This document shows positions 6,433 to 8,746 of a DNA stretch of 8,746 nucleotides, in pieces. Source of the DNA: Candidatus Bathyarchaeota archaeon (lineage in GTDB: Archaea; Thermoproteota; Bathyarchaeia; 40CM-2-53-6; FEN-987); NCBI GenBank assembly GCA_003152955.1, contig PMBQ01000249.1, forward strand, positions 1 through 8,746. The letters run 5' to 3'. Every line of letters begins with the position of its first letter. The first letter of the stretch is position 1. The notes beneath the pieces are model-generated. The model saw nothing but the letters and a program-made list of their open reading frames with translations. It was not told the DNA's origin and did no database searches. Made by a program: the position numbers and the translations under genes.

Positions 6433-7001
6433 ACCGCCTTGCCGAAATCTTCAGCGAGTCTTCTCCTCTCAATGTTCCCGCATGATGCACACTCGAGTCT
6501 TCTATTTGTAAACTCGAGTGGTGCGCCGCATCTGGAACAGAAAGCTTTCACCACTCCTAAACCGCGTCCTGCGGTGGTCAATTGGGGGATCCGATTTGTC
6601 ATGTCAATAACTCTCGCACGGATAATGTCACCGGCTTTGCAAACGTCTGACATATTCCTTTCGTACCTCGGGCTCGAGGAAGAGATGTGTAGAAGCGCGG
6701 TGAACGGATTCTGTATAGGCTTATCATTGATCTTCCAAATGCTTACTGTCGCCATTTTCTCTTGAGTATGCGTCACGGACGCCAAGATTGTTGCTCCCTC
6801 TTTTGGGAGTTCTGGAGTCCGCGTCGTCGGCAATACTGTGACGCGCTTATTCCTGAGGTCAATCTTTGCAGTGCCTGTGAAGTTCGCATAGATCGTGCCC
6901 TCCTCTTCGTAAGTTCCCGCACCGGGGAGGAACTCTTCGACTACTCCTAGCTTATCTCCCGGTAGAACGGGTTGCATCAATTCACGTGTGACTTTACTCA
7001 A
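6429..7001 (-). CDS. csl4: Exosome RNA-binding cap subunit Csl4
   Basis: Csl4 sits on the cap of the archaeal exosome and helps recruit RNA and DnaG to the Rrp41/Rrp42 core, which degrades or tails RNA 3' ends. The 190-residue protein shows the three usual parts: an N-terminal domain (VLPGDKLGVVEEFLPGAGTY, 12-31), a central S1-like RNA-binding domain (about 65-140, with NPFTALLHIS) and a C-terminal zinc ribbon with Cys155, Cys158, Cys171 and Cys174. The start is TTG at 7001: an in-frame stop lies six codons upstream, a GGTG site sits 7 nt before it, and MSKVT fits the family. ATG at 6977 is a weaker alternative. It is the first gene of the long minus-strand block after a 139-nt gap with a TATA box, and its stop overlaps rpoL. 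Confidence 0.95.
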   Translation of the reverse strand: MSKVTRELMQPVLPGDKLGVVEEFLPGAGTYEEEGTIYANFTGTAKIDLRNKRVTVLPTTRTPELPKEGATILASVTHTQEKMATVSIWKINDKPIQNPFTALLHISSSSPRYERNMSDVCKAGDIIRARVIDMTNRIPQLTTAGRGLGVVKAFCSRCGAPLEFTNRRLECASCGNIERRRLAEDFGKAV

Positions 7002-7008
7002 ATAGCAA

Positions 7009-7012
7009 CACC
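7009..7012 (-). promoter_or_regulatory. Ribosome-binding site supporting the TTG start of csl4
   Basis: GGTG on the minus strand lies 7 nt before the TTG at 7001, at a normal Shine-Dalgarno distance. It favours TTG 7001 over the internal ATG at 6977. Confidence 0.35.
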
Positions 7013-7114
7013 GAAATCAACAATCACTAGCTCGCAATATCTGTCGAACGATTCTTAGTAATCTGCATTTTTCCTGCGATTACACCGATTCTTGAACGTT
7101 AGATTGCAGCCCAG

Positions 7115-7122
7115 TATATAAG
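7115..7122 (-). promoter_or_regulatory. TATA box for the csl4-rpoL operon
   Basis: CTTATATA on the minus strand is the best archaeal TATA box in the window. It lies in the 139-nt gap between the methyltransferase stop and the csl4 start, the largest gap between intact minus-strand genes. It predicts a start site near 7092 and thus a leader of about 90 nt, which is long for an archaeon. The downstream overlaps suggest that csl4, rpoL, the RNase III-like gene and the DUF99 gene, and perhaps the genes through the subtilase, are read from here. Confidence 0.55.
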
Positions 7123-7140
7123 CGCAGGTATCGACCGGTG

Positions 7141-7788
7141 CTAAGATCGCACTATTCTGAAAACGTCAACTTCTACGTAACGCCTGCGTTTCCTGTGAAA
7201 AGAGAACTGGTGTGGAATCTCCATGTCAGCCCTTAAGATAACCTTCGCTTTAGTGTTGCGTTCGCCGAACCAACGCTCAAGATGCTGCCGCGTTGAGGTT
7301 TTGTGTATACTATAGACCACCTTGGCAATTCTGAGAGCTGTTTGAAGAAATCGTATGTCTGCGTGCGGGCTTCTTGTACCAAATGGCGGATTCATTACGA
7401 CTGTGTCCACTGGTCCTCGCAGAGTCTCAATATCTGCGAGAACCCAGTCCACTTTCAACCCTAGTCGTTTACAGTTCCTCGCTCCAACTTCAAGAGCCAG
7501 TCGATCCAGTTCTGCCCCAACTGCATATTCCGCGCCAAGCATGGAGGCGCCTAGTGCGAGTCTTCCTGTCCCAGCTCCAAGATCCATCACTGTTTTGCCT
7601 TCGATATCACCGAATTCATAGCATGCGCGAAACAGAACCTCCGCGGCTAAGTCTGCTGGAACCGAGTACTGCTCAAGAGCGACTTTCGGTATCGGATGTG
7701 ATCCCACAGTCTGAAGATTGATTGCTAAGTCATGCTTGCGGATCGTGATTGTTCTTGATTTCAGCTCGAGCATCTCCAGCTGAAGCAA
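7141..7788 (-). CDS. METTL5-like class I SAM-dependent methyltransferase (probable rRNA m6A)
   Basis: This 215-residue Rossmann-fold methyltransferase has motif I as DLGAGTGRLALGA (69-81), an acidic motif II (AELD, about 92-95) and the catalytic NPPFG (133-137) typical of enzymes methylating the exocyclic amino group of adenine. The LEQYSVPADLAA segment (38-49) and VYSIHKTSTRQH (158-169) match METTL5, which makes m6A in helix 44 of small-subunit rRNA in eukaryotes. The same role in archaea is inferred here. TRMT112-type partners are not in this window. The start is either TTG at 7788 or ATG at 7773; the N-terminus is too variable to decide. It follows dph2 by 26 nt and probably shares its transcript. 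Both products act on the translation machinery. Confidence 0.9.
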   Translation of the reverse strand: MLQLEMLELKSRTITIRKHDLAINLQTVGSHPIPKVALEQYSVPADLAAEVLFRACYEFGDIEGKTVMDLGAGTGRLALGASMLGAEYAVGAELDRLALEVGARNCKRLGLKVDWVLADIETLRGPVDTVVMNPPFGTRSPHADIRFLQTALRIAKVVYSIHKTSTRQHLERWFGERNTKAKVILRADMEIPHQFSFHRKRRRYVEVDVFRIVRS

Positions 7789-7814
7789 TCAGTGTGGTCT
7801 AGGCTGAGACCCGT

Positions 7815-8746
7815 CTAGTGCCATTCTTCCAGCGTCATACCCTTTGTGTAATCCTCCCATCGCTTCTTGCCCAAGGCGATCATGACTTCCTCGGGGTTAA
7901 GGACTGGTTTGCGGTATCGCTCCTGATCGTCAGTGCTTATGCGTGGGCATGAGATCTCAACGAATGCGTCCAAGTCTGTGAAAGATTCCAGCGTTTCGGG
8001 TATGACCTCAGTTGCGCACAGGAGAATCGCTGAATAGCCGTTTTGTTCTAGGAGGTCCTTGATACGGCGTGCGACGGAAGTATTCATCTGACTGCTTTTC
8101 AAACCAACAATGATTCCGATCCTCTTGACTTCTCTGAACCGACTGATGTTGATCCATCGTTTTCGCAGTAGTCTTTGACACGATTCAGTCATGTCTCTAG
8201 CCTCCATTTGGAATGGGTCGACGACGATGGTTCGTTTCCCTGTTGCAAGGGGAATTCCTAGCGCGTGGAAATCTCCGCCGCTCAAGACGATTATGGCATC
8301 GCTCTCATCGGCTATGGTTCGCACGCTTCCATAGTCGCATCCTAAGATCTGTCCAGGATACTTCAGCCAGCCCGAAGGGCGTCCTATCAGCACTTCCTTT
8401 CCGTGTTCTTCCAAGATTTTTCTTGCGTGTTCGATCAGGTGGATGTGTTGAATGTTTGAAGCAAGACCGATCACATGTTCTTTCTCCAGCATGTTGAGTG
8501 CTTGGATGAGTGGCTCGTCAATCGACACATCAGCCCGCGCTTCAACGTAGAGGACGCCTTCTTCTGGGAACTCGCCCGGAATTTCCGCATGTCCGACATG
8601 AACTAGTAGGTCCGCTTCAACTGCTTTCTTAGGTGAAAGCGCTAGATCGCAAGCACCATAACAGGGGTCGCCTGAGAGGAAGACTTCGACGCCTGTCTCC
8701 TTCTCAAGTAGCTTAGCCAATTTGAAGGCGTGCGGCTTCAGCCCTT
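7815..8746 (-). CDS. dph2: Diphthamide biosynthesis enzyme Dph2, N-terminus beyond the window
   Basis: Dph2 uses a [4Fe-4S] cluster to cleave SAM and transfer the 3-amino-3-carboxypropyl group to a histidine of translation elongation factor 2, the first step of diphthamide formation. About 309 residues are present and the frame stays open to the right edge, where it reads GLKPHAFKLAK, the end of the family's LPEGLKPHA motif. The TTG at 8720 is thus internal and not a start; roughly 30 residues are missing. All three cluster-cysteine regions are present: GDPCYGACDLA, LGCDYGSV and EISCPRIS. This is the homodimeric archaeal-type enzyme. The stop TAG at 7815 is 26 nt before the methyltransferase start. 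Confidence 0.95.
   Translation of the reverse strand, partial: GLKPHAFKLAKLLEKETGVEVFLSGDPCYGACDLALSPKKAVEADLLVHVGHAEIPGEFPEEGVLYVEARADVSIDEPLIQALNMLEKEHVIGLASNIQHIHLIEHARKILEEHGKEVLIGRPSGWLKYPGQILGCDYGSVRTIADESDAIIVLSGGDFHALGIPLATGKRTIVVDPFQMEARDMTESCQRLLRKRWINISRFREVKRIGIIVGLKSSQMNTSVARRIKDLLEQNGYSAILLCATEVIPETLESFTDLDAFVEISCPRISTDDQERYRKPVLNPEEVMIALGKKRWEDYTKGMTLEEWH

Noticed and set aside
6328..6765. A 145-residue open frame on the plus strand across rpoL and csl4
   Set aside because: It is antisense to two clearly identified genes and has no domain features of its own.
8718..8720. TTG as the start of dph2
   Set aside because: The frame continues to the window edge with the family motif GLKPHAFK upstream, so the codon is an internal leucine.
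1..8746. tRNA, rRNA, CRISPR repeats, transposase or attachment-site structures
   Set aside because: No tRNA arm consensus, no regularly spaced repeats, and no transposase-like protein or flanking inverted repeats could be seen by eye.

Overview
The window comes from an archaeal chromosome. It encodes PriS and PriL primase subunits, PCNA, transcription factor S, RNA polymerase subunit L, the exosome cap subunit Csl4, an archaeal-type Dph2 and a METTL5-like rRNA methyltransferase. This set is diagnostic of Archaea, and the TATA-like boxes and very frequent TTG/GTG starts agree. The lineage cannot be fixed from the sequence alone; a TACK-type or other uncultured archaeon is plausible.

Layout: nearly every gene is on the minus strand, so transcription runs from right to left. 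At the right edge is dph2, cut by the window end, followed by a METTL5-like methyltransferase. A 139-nt gap with a good TATA box then precedes a long collinear block: csl4, rpoL, an RNase III-like gene, a DUF99 gene, TFS, PCNA, priL and a secreted subtilase. The first four genes overlap by 1-4 nt, and priL overlaps the subtilase by 4 nt. Past the subtilase, on the opposite strand, lies a broken Rieske ferredoxin gene with about four frameshifts and a lost cluster cysteine. At the left edge, on the minus strand again, are the first 46 codons of priS.

The block joins RNA decay (Csl4), transcription (RpoL, TFS), replication (PCNA, PriL, PriS) and, in the upstream operon, ribosome and translation-factor modification (METTL5-like, Dph2). 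This is a housekeeping information-processing neighbourhood.

The less ordinary points are: (1) the Rieske pseudogene; (2) the subtilase and Rieske remnant lying between the two primase genes, with the subtilase translationally coupled to priL; (3) two adjacent, overlapping nuclease-fold genes (RNase III-like and DUF99), each apparently missing acidic residues typical of its family, inside the exosome/RNA polymerase operon; and (4) the rarity of ATG starts. No mobile element, CRISPR array, tRNA or rRNA gene was found.
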